Assembly: GCA_016792765.1 (NCBI GenBank)
Contig: JAEULD010000256.1
Location: 1 to 56,949 of the forward strand
Direction of reading: 5' to 3'
DNA length: 56,949 nt
Origin: Candidatus Odyssella sp.
GTDB lineage: Bacteria; Pseudomonadota; Alphaproteobacteria; Bin65
Shown here: positions 1-9,596 of the stretch, one piece after another
How positions within the stretch are numbered: the first letter of the stretch is position 1
Layout of the letters: every line of letters begins with the position of its first letter
Made by a program: the position numbers and the translations under genes
Notes under the pieces: model-generated
The model's database searches: none
Told to the model about the DNA's origin: nothing
Seen by the model: the letters and a program-made list of their open reading frames with translations, nothing else

Positions 1-599
1 GACCACACCGGCGCGTTGCCGCCGTAGAACAGCCCGTCGGGATATTCCCACTGCCCGGTGCTGACGGCGGCCTGGAACGTCGGCAGCCCGCGCTTCTGGA
101 TGTAGGCGGCGATCGCCGCGTCGGACGCCTTGCGCGCCGGCCCGTCCCAGTCGGCAGGCGTCAGCAGCGCATGGATCTCCGCATAGGGCGCGTTGTGCGG
201 CGGCGGCGTCTTGTGGTCGCGGAAATTGCGGTTGAGGTCGACGTTGTTCTCGTTGACGCGCCGTTCGTGGGCGAAGCCGTGCGGATTGATCGCGTGGATC
301 AGCACCAGCGCCGTGCCCTTCGGCAATTCCTTGTGAAGCCCGTTGCGCAGCATTCCGACCTGCGCGCCGGAGCCGCAGAAGCCCTCGACGCCGTGCGTGC
401 CGCTCGAGACGAAAACGACGTTCTCGGCCGCCGCCGGGCCGAAGCGCGCGACGTCGGTCGACAGCTCCTCGCCGCCGGGTCCCTTGCCGTTCGGATTGAC
501 GTGGCGGGCCGGGCCGACGCCGGCCGCCTTGGCCGCCTCGACGAATCGGCTGCGCGCGTCGGCGTAGGTGCGGCTGAAATATTCGCTGGCTTTGGTCAT
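1..599 (-). CDS. DUF2817 family M14-like metallopeptidase, N-terminal part
   Basis: The reading frame starts at the ATG at 597-599 on the minus strand and runs off the left edge, so about 199 residues are visible and the C-terminus is missing. A hydrophobic beta strand leads into SSGTHGVEGF (His69-x-x-Glu72, the zinc-ligand pattern of M14 carboxypeptidase folds). This is followed by a HAINPHGF segment and NENNVDLNRNF, which are the hallmark blocks of the DUF2817 family. Members are predicted zinc carboxypeptidase-like or amidase-like enzymes of uncertain substrate. There is no signal peptide, so it is probably cytosolic. The next gene on this strand is kynA, 124 bp upstream. Family assignment is from recalled motifs; function is not established. 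Confidence 0.85.
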   Translation of the reverse strand, partial: MTKASEYFSRTYADARSRFVEAAKAAGVGPARHVNPNGKGPGGEELSTDVARFGPAAAENVVFVSSGTHGVEGFCGSGAQVGMLRNGLHKELPKGTALVLIHAINPHGFAHERRVNENNVDLNRNFRDHKTPPPHNAPYAEIHALLTPADWDGPARKASDAAIAAYIQKRGLPTFQAAVSTGQWEYPDGLFYGGNAPVW

Positions 600-723
600 G
601 GATCCCAGATGCGTTGCAACGGTGCCGAAGGCGGCACCCTATCAGAGATGCGCCGCCGGACGGTCATGCATTTTGCGCCACGGGGCCGTCGAGTGCGCCC
701 CGGCTCCGCGCATGTGCGCCGGG

Positions 724-1587
724 CTAGAGATCGGTCCGCACCGCCCACAGTTCCGGAAACAGCCGGATTTCGATCTGCTTGCGGAGATACACGGCGCCCG
801 AGGTGCCGCCGGTGCCGCGCTTGCTGCCGATCACGCGCTCGACCGTGTTCGCGTGGCGGAAACGCCAGGTCTGGAACAGGTCATCGACGTCCATCAGGCT
901 TTCGGCGAGCTCGTAGATGTCCCAGTGCTTCTCGTTCTCCTGATAGACGCGCCGCCAGGCGGCGATGACGGAGTCATTGGGCTCGCGCATCTGGCTCCAG
1001 TCGCGCTCGACGCACGCCTTGTCGATCGCGAAGCCGCGCTTGCTCATCAGGATGATCGCTTCGTCGTAGAGGCTCGGCCGCTCGAGCAGCGCCGTGAGCC
1101 GCGCGTAGATGTCGGGCCGGTGCTCGTGCACCTTCATCGTCGCGCGGTTCTTGTTGCCGAGGATGAACTCGATAGAGCGGTACTGGTACGACTGGAAGCC
1201 CGACGAGCTGCCGAGCCCGTCGCGGAAGCGCATGTAGTCCGACGGCGTCATCGTGTTGAGGATCGCCCACGACTGGAGCAGGTTGTCGAAGATCCGCTTC
1301 ACGCGCGCGAACATCTTGAACGCGGGCCTGAGCTCGCCCTTCTGGATCAGCGGCACCGCCGCCTCGAGCTCGTGGATCATCAGTTTCATCCACAGCTCTT
1401 TGGCCTGGTGGATGGTGATGAACAGCATCTCGTCGTGCGTGCCGGTGACCAGCGACTGCGAATTCAGGATGCGGTCGAGCTGGAGGTAGTCGCCGTAGGT
1501 CATCCGGTCGCGGAAATCCGCATGGAATTTCTCGCCGGCGAGGCGGCCTTCCAGCTCGGCCATGCCGCTGTTCTTGGGATCGGCCAT
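724..1587 (-). CDS. kynA: Tryptophan 2,3-dioxygenase
   Basis: Haem enzyme that opens the indole ring of L-tryptophan with O2 to give N-formylkynurenine, the first step of the kynurenine pathway; cytosolic. The 287-residue product has the usual bacterial length and starts MADP at 1587, preceded on the minus strand by a TTTGGAGG ribosome-binding site. Visible hallmarks are FITIHQAKELW with distal His60, the YQYRSIEFILGNKN block, and WRFRHANTVERVIG with His245 as the haem ligand. The end matches the family terminus (SGAVYLRK then LFPELW). Longer upstream starts exist in frame but lack a ribosome-binding site and family similarity. No kynB or kynU is seen nearby. It is divergent from a TrpB2 gene, which acts on the same amino acid. 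Confidence 0.96.
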   Translation of the reverse strand: MADPKNSGMAELEGRLAGEKFHADFRDRMTYGDYLQLDRILNSQSLVTGTHDEMLFITIHQAKELWMKLMIHELEAAVPLIQKGELRPAFKMFARVKRIFDNLLQSWAILNTMTPSDYMRFRDGLGSSSGFQSYQYRSIEFILGNKNRATMKVHEHRPDIYARLTALLERPSLYDEAIILMSKRGFAIDKACVERDWSQMREPNDSVIAAWRRVYQENEKHWDIYELAESLMDVDDLFQTWRFRHANTVERVIGSKRGTGGTSGAVYLRKQIEIRLFPELWAVRTDL

Positions 1588-1739
1588 ATTTGATTGCCTC
1601 CAAATCGCGAATACGCTGCGGCGCGCCATCGCTTGCGGGCCGACGCGGCGGGAGTCTACCCTGTCCGCACTCTGCATTAAACGGCGGCTCAACCGGGGGA
1701 AATTGGGCGCTGCGCCGCAGCCAGCACAGGGAGTGAGCA

Positions 1740-3110
1740 ATGACAGGCGAAATCAAATACCTGCTCGGCGAAGAGGACATGCCGAAGCAGTGGTACAACA
1801 TCATGGCGGATTTCAAGAACCCGCCATCGCCGGTGATCCATCCCGGAACGATGCAGCCGGTCGGGCCCGCCGATCTTGCGCCGCTGTTCCCGCAGGAAAT
1901 CATCCTGCAGGAGGTTTCGCAGGAGCGTTACATCGACATCCCGAAACCGGTGCGCAACATCTATCGCCAGTGGCGCCCCTCGCCGCTCTATCGCGCGCGC
2001 CGCCTCGAGGAGGCGCTCGATACGCCGGCCAAGATCTACTACAAGTACGAGGGCGTGAGCCCCGCCGGCAGCCACAAGCCGAACACCGCGATCGCGCAGG
2101 CGTTCTACAACAAGGTGGAGGGCGTGAAGCGGCTCACCACCGAGACCGGCGCCGGCCAGTGGGGTTCGTCGCTCTCGCTCGCGGGCGCGTTCTTCGGGCT
2201 CGAGGTCGAGGTCTTCATGGTGAAGGTCTCGTACCAGCAGAAGCCCTACCGCCGCGCGTTCATGGAGACCTTCGGCGCCACGGTGCATGCGAGCCCGTCG
2301 GAGATCACCAATGCGGGCCGCGCCGTGCTGGCGCAGAACCCGAACTCGACCGGCTCGCTCGGCATCGCGATCTCCGAGGCGGTCGAGCGCGCGGTGCAGC
2401 GCGACGACACGAAATACTCGCTCGGCTCGGTGCTGAACCACGTGCTCATGCACCAGACGATCATCGGCCTCGAGGCGATCAAGCAGCTCGAGATGGCCGG
2501 CGACTATCCCGACATCGTCGTCGGCTGCACCGGCGGCGGCTCGAACTTCGGCGGCATCGCGTTTCCGTTCATCGGCGAGATGCTGCGCGGCGGCAAGAAG
2601 GTCGACGTCATCGCCGTGGAGCCGGCCGCGTGCCCGTCGATCACGCGCGGCAAGTACGCCTACGACTTCGGCGACACCGGCAAGATGACGCCGCTGGTCA
2701 AGATGCACACGCTCGGCTCGGCCTTCGTGCCGCCGGGCTTCCATGCCGGCGGCCTGCGCTATCACGGCATGGCGCCGCTGGTGAGCCAGCTCGTCGAGGA
2801 GGGCTACATCAAGGGTGTCGCCTATCACCAGACGCAGTGCTTCGCGGCCGGCGTGCAGTTCGGGCGCGCCGAGGGCATCCTGCCCGCGCCCGAGGCCAAT
2901 CACGCGGTGAAGGGCGCCATCGACGCGGCGCTGCAATGCAAGCGCGAGGGCAAGAAGAAGACGATCCTCTTCAACCTCTGCGGCCACGGCAATTTCGACA
3001 TGCAGGCCTATGCCGACTACGCCGCCGGCAAGCTCAAGGACGAAGACTACAACCAGCAAGAGCTGGCGATGGCGCTCGCCGGCCTGCCGAAGATGCCGGT
3101 CTCCGCGTAG
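1740..3110 (+). CDS. TrpB2-type tryptophan synthase beta chain
   Basis: PLP-dependent beta-replacement enzyme that condenses indole with serine (or, in some TrpB2 proteins, phosphoserine) to give tryptophan. The 456-residue length and the extended N-terminus (RPSPLYRARRLE block) are typical of the TrpB-like (TrpB2) group rather than the roughly 400-residue TrpB1. The PLP lysine is K113 in AGSHKPNTA, the catalytic glutamate lies in ETGAGQWG (135-142), and the phosphate loop is GGGSN at 265-269. The start follows AGGGAGTGAGCA. No trpA is adjacent, which fits TrpB2 acting as a stand-alone indole-salvage enzyme. Its nearest neighbour, transcribed divergently, degrades tryptophan. Confidence 0.93.
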   Translation: MTGEIKYLLGEEDMPKQWYNIMADFKNPPSPVIHPGTMQPVGPADLAPLFPQEIILQEVSQERYIDIPKPVRNIYRQWRPSPLYRARRLEEALDTPAKIYYKYEGVSPAGSHKPNTAIAQAFYNKVEGVKRLTTETGAGQWGSSLSLAGAFFGLEVEVFMVKVSYQQKPYRRAFMETFGATVHASPSEITNAGRAVLAQNPNSTGSLGIAISEAVERAVQRDDTKYSLGSVLNHVLMHQTIIGLEAIKQLEMAGDYPDIVVGCTGGGSNFGGIAFPFIGEMLRGGKKVDVIAVEPAACPSITRGKYAYDFGDTGKMTPLVKMHTLGSAFVPPGFHAGGLRYHGMAPLVSQLVEEGYIKGVAYHQTQCFAAGVQFGRAEGILPAPEANHAVKGAIDAALQCKREGKKKTILFNLCGHGNFDMQAYADYAAGKLKDEDYNQQELAMALAGLPKMPVSA

Positions 3111-3192
3111 CCGGCATCGCGGCATATTCGCTTGAACGCCGTGGGGGCGGGTGTAGAACCCGCCCCTGCACGTTTCCGGCCTGCGCCTTGCC

Positions 3193-4347
<1,155 letters not shown>

Positions 4348-4378
4348 AAACTGTCCCGACATGACGCGGGCGCGGCCG

Positions 4379-4501
4379 CGTAGGGGCGCGCTGCGCGCGC
4401 CCTGCCTCCGCGCTTCGAAAGCCGGAGCGGCGCACAGCCGGCCGCTCGCGACTGGCCCTGCAAGCACGGTGGCCGCTGGGCGCGCGCAGCGCGCCCCTAC
4501 G
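4379..4501. repeat. Palindromic intergenic element, family A copy 1
   Basis: Inverted-repeat element of 123 bp in a 349-bp intergenic stretch (4348-4696). The left arm starts CGTAGGGGCGCGCTGCGCGC and is 26 bp long (4379-4404). The right arm (4478-4501) is its reverse complement apart from small differences. Each arm is itself a GC-rich hairpin. The same left arm recurs without change at 30154, 48187 and 50185. It looks like a REP/MITE-type non-autonomous element; no transposase is linked here. Confidence 0.9.
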
Positions 4502-4553
4502 TTGCAGGCGCCCGATCCGCCTATCGAAACGTGCTCCGGTCGTCGCCCTCTCC

Positions 4554-4657
4554 TTGTCGTCCCCGCGCAAGCGGGAACCCATCGCCCCGCAACCATGCGA
4601 CGGCGGCGGGCGCGGCGCTTGCGGACACGCGGGTTCCCGCTTCCGCGGCAACGACAA
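4554..4657. repeat. Palindromic intergenic element, family B
   Basis: Second, unrelated inverted repeat in the same gap. The left arm TTGTCGTCCCCGCGCAAGCG continues into GGAACCC (4554-4580) and is mirrored at 4631-4657 with about three mismatches. Each arm contains an internal CCCGC/GCGGG hairpin. The motif (CCCCGCGCAAGCGGGAACCC) resembles widespread proteobacterial REP-like sequences. The remaining bases of this intergenic stretch show no gene. Confidence 0.8.
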
Positions 4658-4696
4658 GATGAGTATGCCTAGCGGACACAAACCTGGCGGCACATC

Positions 4697-5476
4697 ATGG
4701 CTGTGGATTTTCAGAAGGCGCTCGATCACTTCTGGGCGGCGCGGCAGCCGGACGGGCGATATTCGGCGGACTTCGAGACGACGCTGTCCGAGAGCGAGGC
4801 TTACCGCATCAATCTCGCGCTGCTCGAGCGGCACGCGGCGCGCGGCGAGAAGCAGGCCGGGTGGAAGGTGGGCCTCACCGCTCTCGCGATCCGCAGCCAG
4901 TTCGGCTTCGCGGAGCCGGTGTTCGCCTGCCTGTTCGAGAAGGGGCGCTGGCGGAGCGGCGGCACCTGGCCGCTCGCCGGCATCCGCGCGCCCGGCTTCG
5001 AGAACGAGCTGTGCCTTTTCCTGGGCGAGAGGCTCGCGGGCCCCGGCATCACGCCGGAGCGCGCGGCGCGCGCCATTCGCGGCGTGGCCCCGGCGATGGA
5101 GATCATCGAGACGCGCGGCAATCCCACCCGCGCCGGCTGCCTGCCGATGATCGCCGACAACGGTCAGCAATACGCGTTCGTCACCGGCGCCGAGGTGCCG
5201 TTCGATCCGGCCCGGCACGATCTCGGCAAGACGCAGCTCGATCTCTACATCGACGGTGTGCACCAGGAGCGCGCGTTCGGAACGGCGGTCATGGAATCGA
5301 GCCCGCTCGCCTCGATCGCGTGGCTGGCCAACAAGCTCGCCGATTTCGGTTGCGCGCTCGAGCCGGGCCAGGCGGTGATGACCGGCTCGTTCACGAAGCA
5401 GTACAAGCTCGATCGGCCGATGCGCGTCGAGGCGCGTTATTCGCCGTTCGGCAGCGTGACCGCCACCTTCGTCTGA
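4697..5476 (+). CDS. 2-keto-4-pentenoate hydratase family protein
   Basis: 259 residues, the standard length for the MhpD/XylJ/DmpE hydratase and 4-oxalocrotonate decarboxylase group, which act on vinylpyruvate-type acids late in meta-cleavage of aromatics. The expected features are K57 in GWKVGLT, the metal-binding E-x-E at Glu102/Glu104 (FENELCLFLGE), Glu135 in APAMEIIE, and a C-terminal VMTGSFT block that corresponds to the family's GSLT-type motif. No dioxygenase or aldolase of a classical meta pathway is adjacent, so the substrate is open. The gene stands alone, with repeats upstream and a short direct repeat overlapping its stop codon downstream. Confidence 0.85.
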   Translation: MAVDFQKALDHFWAARQPDGRYSADFETTLSESEAYRINLALLERHAARGEKQAGWKVGLTALAIRSQFGFAEPVFACLFEKGRWRSGGTWPLAGIRAPGFENELCLFLGERLAGPGITPERAARAIRGVAPAMEIIETRGNPTRAGCLPMIADNGQQYAFVTGAEVPFDPARHDLGKTQLDLYIDGVHQERAFGTAVMESSPLASIAWLANKLADFGCALEPGQAVMTGSFTKQYKLDRPMRVEARYSPFGSVTATFV

Positions 5477-5546
5477 GCGGCCGCGTTGCCACGGTCCGGT
5501 CGATATTCCGGCCCCATTCTGCCTTGAGCGCCGCGTTGCCAAGGTC
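5474..5546. repeat. Short direct repeat flanking the hydratase stop codon
   Basis: Two near-identical copies of about 22 bp, TGAGCGGCCGCGTTGCCACG at 5474 (it includes the stop codon of the preceding gene) and TGAGCGCCGCGTTGCCAAGG at 5525, both followed by GTC. They are 51 bp apart in the otsBA upstream region. They could be a small local duplication or paired protein-binding sites; nothing decides between these. Confidence 0.5.
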
Positions 5547-5619
5547 GAAGAAACGGTTCGCAGTCCCGCCGTGATCGCGTCCACGCAATTTCGATTCGAT
5601 TCGCGCCGGAGGCCGCGCC

Positions 5620-6435
5620 ATGCGCCGGCGCCGTAGCGCGCGCGGGCCGCCGGCGCTCGCGGCCGGCATGAGCCTGTTCCTCGACGTCGACGGCACGCTG
5701 CTCGACATCGCCGCCACGCCCGACGCGGTCGCAGTCCCCGACGGGCTCGTGGATACGCTGAACGCGCTGCATTTCGCGCTCGACGGCGCCGTGGCGCTCG
5801 TCAGCGGCCGCCGGCGCGCCGATCTCGTGGCCCTCTTCCGCGGCGCGGGCGTGGCGATGGTGGCCGAGCATGGCGCCGCAGCCACCATCCCGCTGCCGTC
5901 GAGCCGGCCGGGGCGCGGCGGCCGCGTGCCGCCGCCGCTCGTGGCCGCGCTGCGGCGGTTCGCGGCACGTCATCCCGATACGCTGCTCGAGCTGAAAAGG
6001 CACGGTGCGGCGCTGCATGTCCGGCGCTCGCCCGCGGCCGCGACCGCGGCGCGCCGCCTCGCGGAGTCGCTGGCCGACGCCCATCGCGGACGCGTCCGCC
6101 TGCTGCGGGGCAAGGCCGTGTTCGAGTTCGTTCCGGCGGAGGTTTCGAAGGGCCGCGCGATCGAAGCGCTGCTCGAAACGCCCCCCTTTCGCGGCCGGAC
6201 GCCCTACGTCATCGGCGACGACGTGACCGACGAGGACGGCTTCGCGGTCGCGAACCGGCTGGGCGGAATCAGCCTCAGAGTCGGCCCGTCGGATATACGG
6301 ATGGCGAAAAGCGCCGCGCGCTATACGATCGCGGGGCCGGGTCCGCTCCGGACGTGGCTGCGCAACGCGGCCGATCGCCTTTCGTCCGATAAAGGAGCCG
6401 CACGCGGGAACTTTCCGGCGCGGCGCGCATTCTAA
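5620..6435 (+). CDS. otsB: Trehalose-6-phosphate phosphatase
   Basis: HAD-superfamily phosphatase that removes phosphate from trehalose-6-phosphate, the second step of trehalose synthesis. The 271-residue protein has the nucleophile motif DVDGT (Asp22, Asp24), an SGRR second motif, and the metal-binding GDDVTDEDGF motif with Asp200/Asp201. The ATG at 5620 sits 8 nt after GGAGG, which favours it over the internal ATG at 5668. It lies just upstream of otsA (86 bp), so the two are probably co-transcribed, in the otsB-otsA order. Trehalose is an osmotic and desiccation protectant; a stress promoter was looked for but not found. Confidence 0.94.
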   Translation: MRRRRSARGPPALAAGMSLFLDVDGTLLDIAATPDAVAVPDGLVDTLNALHFALDGAVALVSGRRRADLVALFRGAGVAMVAEHGAAATIPLPSSRPGRGGRVPPPLVAALRRFAARHPDTLLELKRHGAALHVRRSPAAATAARRLAESLADAHRGRVRLLRGKAVFEFVPAEVSKGRAIEALLETPPFRGRTPYVIGDDVTDEDGFAVANRLGGISLRVGPSDIRMAKSAARYTIAGPGPLRTWLRNAADRLSSDKGAARGNFPARRAF

Positions 6436-6521
6436 TCAGGGGCCGATCTGCGCCGCACACGGTCCGGGGACGGGCCGCCCCGCCGTTTGCAGGACCGTCC
6501 GCGAACAACCGGGTTCTTTGC

Positions 6522-7928
6522 ATGAAGCGCGTCGTCGTCGTCTCCAACCGCGTTGGCCTGCCGAATTCGGCCGATTCCGCCGGCGGGCTGGTGACGGGCG
6601 TGCGCGCGGCGATGCGCGGCCGCAGCGGCCTGTGGTTCGGCTGGTCGGGCAAGGTCGCGACGCCGGCCGGCGATACGCACGAACTCGTGCGCGCCGACGG
6701 AATCGACTATGCGACGGTCGATCTCGACGACGCCGCGCACCGCGACTTCTATCTCGGCTTCGCGAACGGCACGCTCTGGCCGCTCTGCCACTTCCGCCTC
6801 GGCCTGATCGAATACGCCCGCGAACAGGCCGACGCCTACGAGGCCGCCAACGAGCGGTTCGCGCGCATCCTGATGCCGCTGCTGCGGCCCGACGACCTCG
6901 TCTGGGTGCACGACTACCATCTGATTCCGCTGGCGCGCGCGCTCCGGCGCCTCGGCAGCCGGCACCGCATCGGCTTCTTCCTGCACATTCCGCTGCCGCC
7001 GCCGCGCGCGCTCGCGATCCTGCCCAATCATCGCGAGCTGTTCTCGTCGCTGCTCGATTACGATCTCGTCGGCTTCCAGACCGACGAAGACACGGACGCG
7101 TTCCGCGCCTATTGCCGCGGCGCGCTCGGCCGCCTCGTCCGGCCGGACGGAACCGTGATGGGGCCGCATCGGCGCACGGCGAGCGGCGCCTTCCCGATCG
7201 GCATCGACGCCGCGGCGCAGCAGCGCATGGCAGCCGACGGCGCGAACCGCGCCACGACGCGGCGCCTCGTCGACAGCCTCGCCGGCCGCAGGCTCATCAT
7301 CGGCGTCGACCGACTCGACTACAGCAAGGGCCTGGCGAACCGCTTCACCGCGTTCGGCCGCCTGCTCGCGACGCGGCCGCAATGGCGGAGCCGCGTCACG
7401 TTCCTGCAGATCGCGGCGCCGTCGCGCATCGAGATCGGCCGCTATCGCGAGGCGCGCCGCGAGCTGGAGCGGCTGGCCGGCAAGATCAACGGGCGCCACG
7501 CCGAGTTCGACTGGCAGCCGATCCGCTACCTCAACCGCGGCTACCGCCCGGCCGCGCTCGCCGGCTTCTTCCGCGCCGCCCATGTCGGCCTCGTCACGCC
7601 GCTGCGCGACGGGATGAACCTCGTCGCCAAGGAATACGTCGCCTCGCAGGACCCGGCGGATCCCGGCGTGCTCGTGCTCTCGCCGTTCGCCGGCGCCGCC
7701 GCCGAACTCGACCGCGCGCTGATCGCCAACCCGTTCGACATCGACGGCGTGGCCGACGCGCTGCATCGCGCGCTCCTCATGCCGGCCGAGGAGCGGCGCG
7801 AGCGCTGGGCCGCCCTGCACGCGACGATCGCGCGCAACGGCGCGGAGCGCTGGCAGGAGGCCTTCATCGCCGCGCTCGATGCCGCCGCGGCGCCGCTGCC
7901 GTTCGCATTCGCCGCCGCCGCGCCGTAG
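6522..7928 (+). CDS. otsA: Alpha,alpha-trehalose-phosphate synthase (UDP/GDP-forming)
   Basis: Retaining GT-B glycosyltransferase (GT20) that joins nucleotide-activated glucose to glucose-6-phosphate. The 468 residues match the family length. Motifs are VSNRVGLP...AGGL at the N-terminus, VWVHDYHL (His130, Asp131), [10 protein letters not shown] (Arg264, Lys269) and the nucleotide-sugar site [13 protein letters not shown]. There is no obvious Shine-Dalgarno sequence before the ATG, so its expression may depend on translation or transcription from otsB upstream. Together with otsB it forms a complete two-enzyme trehalose pathway. Confidence 0.96.
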   Translation: MKRVVVVSNRVGLPNSADSAGGLVTGVRAAMRGRSGLWFGWSGKVATPAGDTHELVRADGIDYATVDLDDAAHRDFYLGFANGTLWPLCHFRLGLIEYAREQADAYEAANERFARILMPLLRPDDLVWVHDYHLIPLARALRRLGSRHRIGFFLHIPLPPPRALAILPNHRELFSSLLDYDLVGFQTDEDTDAFRAYCRGALGRLVRPDGTVMGPHRRTASGAFPIGIDAAAQQRMAADGANRATTRRLVDSLAGRRLIIGVDRLDYSKGLANRFTAFGRLLATRPQWRSRVTFLQIAAPSRIEIGRYREARRELERLAGKINGRHAEFDWQPIRYLNRGYRPAALAGFFRAAHVGLVTPLRDGMNLVAKEYVASQDPADPGVLVLSPFAGAAAELDRALIANPFDIDGVADALHRALLMPAEERRERWAALHATIARNGAERWQEAFIAALDAAAAPLPFAFAAAAP

Positions 7929-7947
7929 CGCGCCGTCCACCGCGCGA

Positions 7948-7976
7948 TTGACTCGCTCAGCCCGCGAACATACTAT
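7948..7976 (+). promoter_or_regulatory. Predicted sigma-70-type promoter of the TetR gene
   Basis: TTGACT at 7948-7953 and TACTAT at 7971-7976 are separated by 17 bp, close to the housekeeping consensus and unusual in this GC-rich sequence. The -10 hexamer lies inside the left half of the TetR-type inverted repeat, so repressor binding would block polymerase. A transcript would begin near 7983, leaving an untranslated leader before the chosen start at 8064. Confidence 0.65.
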
Positions 7977-7990
7977 CTGGTCAGTATGTT
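7967..7990. promoter_or_regulatory. TetR-type operator (inverted repeat)
   Basis: AACATACT (7967-7974) and AGTATGTT (7983-7990) are perfect 8-bp arms around an 8-bp centre. This half-site is the kind bound by many TetR-family repressors (ATACT...AGTAT). It overlaps the -10 region and the first in-frame ATG (7986) of the TetR gene, so autoregulation is the simplest reading. The operon downstream would be controlled from the same site. Confidence 0.75.
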
Positions 7991-8063
7991 GATGGGCCCG
8001 GCACCGGCGCCCGCATCCACCCTCCCATTCGCCAGCGGTTCGCAAAGCCCTGCCGTGATCGTC

Positions 8064-8720
8064 ATGCAACTCGAACCCTTCGGCGGGCGGCGGCCTGCGA
8101 CCAAGAAGGCCCAGCGCGAAGCCAGCGTCGAGGGCCTGCTGGCGGCCGCGCGCGCGCTGTTCGTCTCGCAGGGGTACCGGCACACGACGGTGGACGCGAT
8201 CGCCGAAGCCGCGCATCTCACCAAGGGCGCCGTCTATTTCTATTTCCGCAACAAGGAGGCGCTGCTCTCCGCGCTGCTCGACCGCGTCGAGACGATCGTG
8301 CTCGGCGGCATGAACGAGCGCATCGCCGCCGCCGGACCGGGCGCCGCCCCCCGCCTCGCCGCCTTCATGCACGGCCAGGCGCGCCTCGGCGTCGAGAGCC
8401 CGGAAGACGTGCTGCTGCTGATCCTGATGTCGCTCGAATTCGCCGGCACCGGCGGGCCCGTCGAGGCGCGCATCCGCGCGATCTACGACCGCCTCTACAA
8501 GGCCATCGAAGGCGTCATCGCGCTCGGCAAGCGGCGCGGCGAGATCCGGCGCGACATCCGCACGCGCGAGCAGGCCGCGATCATCATGGCCCTGCACGAC
8601 GGAACCTTCCTCGAGTGGTATCGCCGGCGTCAGGCGCTCGGCGGCCCCGAACTCGTGCGCGCGCTGCGCACGACGATGCTGTCCGGCCTCCTCGAGACCC
8701 AAGCCCCGGAGACGAGCTGA
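8064..8720 (+). CDS. TetR/AcrR family transcriptional regulator
   Basis: Helix-turn-helix repressor of about 218 residues. The N-terminal DNA-binding domain reads ARALFVSQGYRHTTVDAIAEAAHLTKGAVYFYFRNKEALL, quoted here only by its ends: ARALF near residue 25 and YFYFRNKE near 60, the classic TetR signature. The C-terminal domain would bind an effector, plausibly a CoA thioester by analogy with PaaR of phenylacetate clusters. An in-frame ATG at 7986 lies inside the operator and just at the likely transcription start, so the ATG at 8064 is preferred, although it lacks a strong ribosome-binding site. The next gene begins 2 bp after its stop, indicating one operon through 15190. Confidence 0.9.
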   Translation: MQLEPFGGRRPATKKAQREASVEGLLAAARALFVSQGYRHTTVDAIAEAAHLTKGAVYFYFRNKEALLSALLDRVETIVLGGMNERIAAAGPGAAPRLAAFMHGQARLGVESPEDVLLLILMSLEFAGTGGPVEARIRAIYDRLYKAIEGVIALGKRRGEIRRDIRTREQAAIIMALHDGTFLEWYRRRQALGGPELVRALRTTMLSGLLETQAPETS

Positions 8721-8722
8721 TC

Positions 8723-9490
8723 ATGGAAAACCAGAAGATTCCCGGACACGATCTCAAGCCGATCAAGGTGGCCGGATCGCAGCTGCGCATGTACAAGCGC
8801 AACGATCCCGACATGCCCGAAGACTATCGCCGCTTCATGGTGAAGCTGCTGAAGCACGCGCATGTCGAGAACTGCGGCAATCCCAACTATCGCACGGTGA
8901 TCGCCAACATCGCCGATGCGGGCCTGCGCTACGCGCCCGACGGCCGTGCGATGATGATCGAGGCCGAGATCGTGAAGCAGGAGGTTGGGCACGGCCAGTT
9001 CGTCGCCGACATCATCGCGAGCCTCGGCGAGGATCCCCACAATCCCGATTGGGTCGGCCAATACGCGTTCGAGCTGCCGCTGAAATCGTGGTGCGACATC
9101 TCGCTGTTCCACATGCTCATCGACCGCGTCGGCCTCTATGTCGGCATCGAATGGATGGGCAGCACCTACGAGCCGCTGGCGCGCATCTCCGAGCAGCTCG
9201 AGAAGGAAGAATATTTCCACGCGACCGCGGGCTTCCGCCACATGAAGCGCTTCGTGAAGACGCCCGACGGCAAGCGCGAGGCCCAGGACCTGCTGCACAA
9301 ATGGTGGCCCGCGGCGCTCGACATGTTCGGCAAGTCGGATTCCAAGAATTCGTCGCAATACGTGAAGTGGGGCATCAAGGCGCACACCAACGCCGAGCTG
9401 CGCGACAAGTACATCGAGGACACGGTTCCGCTGATCGTGGAGCTGGGCCTCGACGTTCCCGACAACAGCGCCAACCGCCGCTTTCTCTGA
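8723..9490 (+). CDS. PaaA-like diiron oxygenase component, copy 1
   Basis: 255-residue protein of the PaaA/PaaC ferritin-like family; PaaA is the catalytic subunit of phenylacetyl-CoA 1,2-epoxidase. Two E-x-x-H iron motifs are visible, E87-V-G-H90 and E163-Y-F-H166. Further candidate ligands are Glu49 and the glutamate of STYEPLA (Glu150), so the diiron site looks intact. It is shorter than E. coli PaaA (about 309 residues). No PaaB, PaaC or PaaE reductase is encoded nearby, and the second copy at 11813 also keeps the iron motifs. It starts 2 bp after the TetR stop. It probably oxygenates a CoA thioester made by the neighbouring ligase; the substrate is unknown. Confidence 0.82.
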   Translation: MENQKIPGHDLKPIKVAGSQLRMYKRNDPDMPEDYRRFMVKLLKHAHVENCGNPNYRTVIANIADAGLRYAPDGRAMMIEAEIVKQEVGHGQFVADIIASLGEDPHNPDWVGQYAFELPLKSWCDISLFHMLIDRVGLYVGIEWMGSTYEPLARISEQLEKEEYFHATAGFRHMKRFVKTPDGKREAQDLLHKWWPAALDMFGKSDSKNSSQYVKWGIKAHTNAELRDKYIEDTVPLIVELGLDVPDNSANRRFL

Positions 9491-9596
9491 GCGGCGACGA
9501 GACGCCCCGCGCCGGCGCAGGGCCGACGCGCTTTGGAGGAGGACCGCCGGACCGGCGGCGGCGCGGGGCACCGAATACATGCAAGGGAGGACGAGC

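Noticed and set aside
6405-6435. EcfG-type stress promoter (GGAAC...CGTT) before otsA
   Set aside because: GGGAAC is present at the end of otsB, but there is no CGTT at the expected distance.
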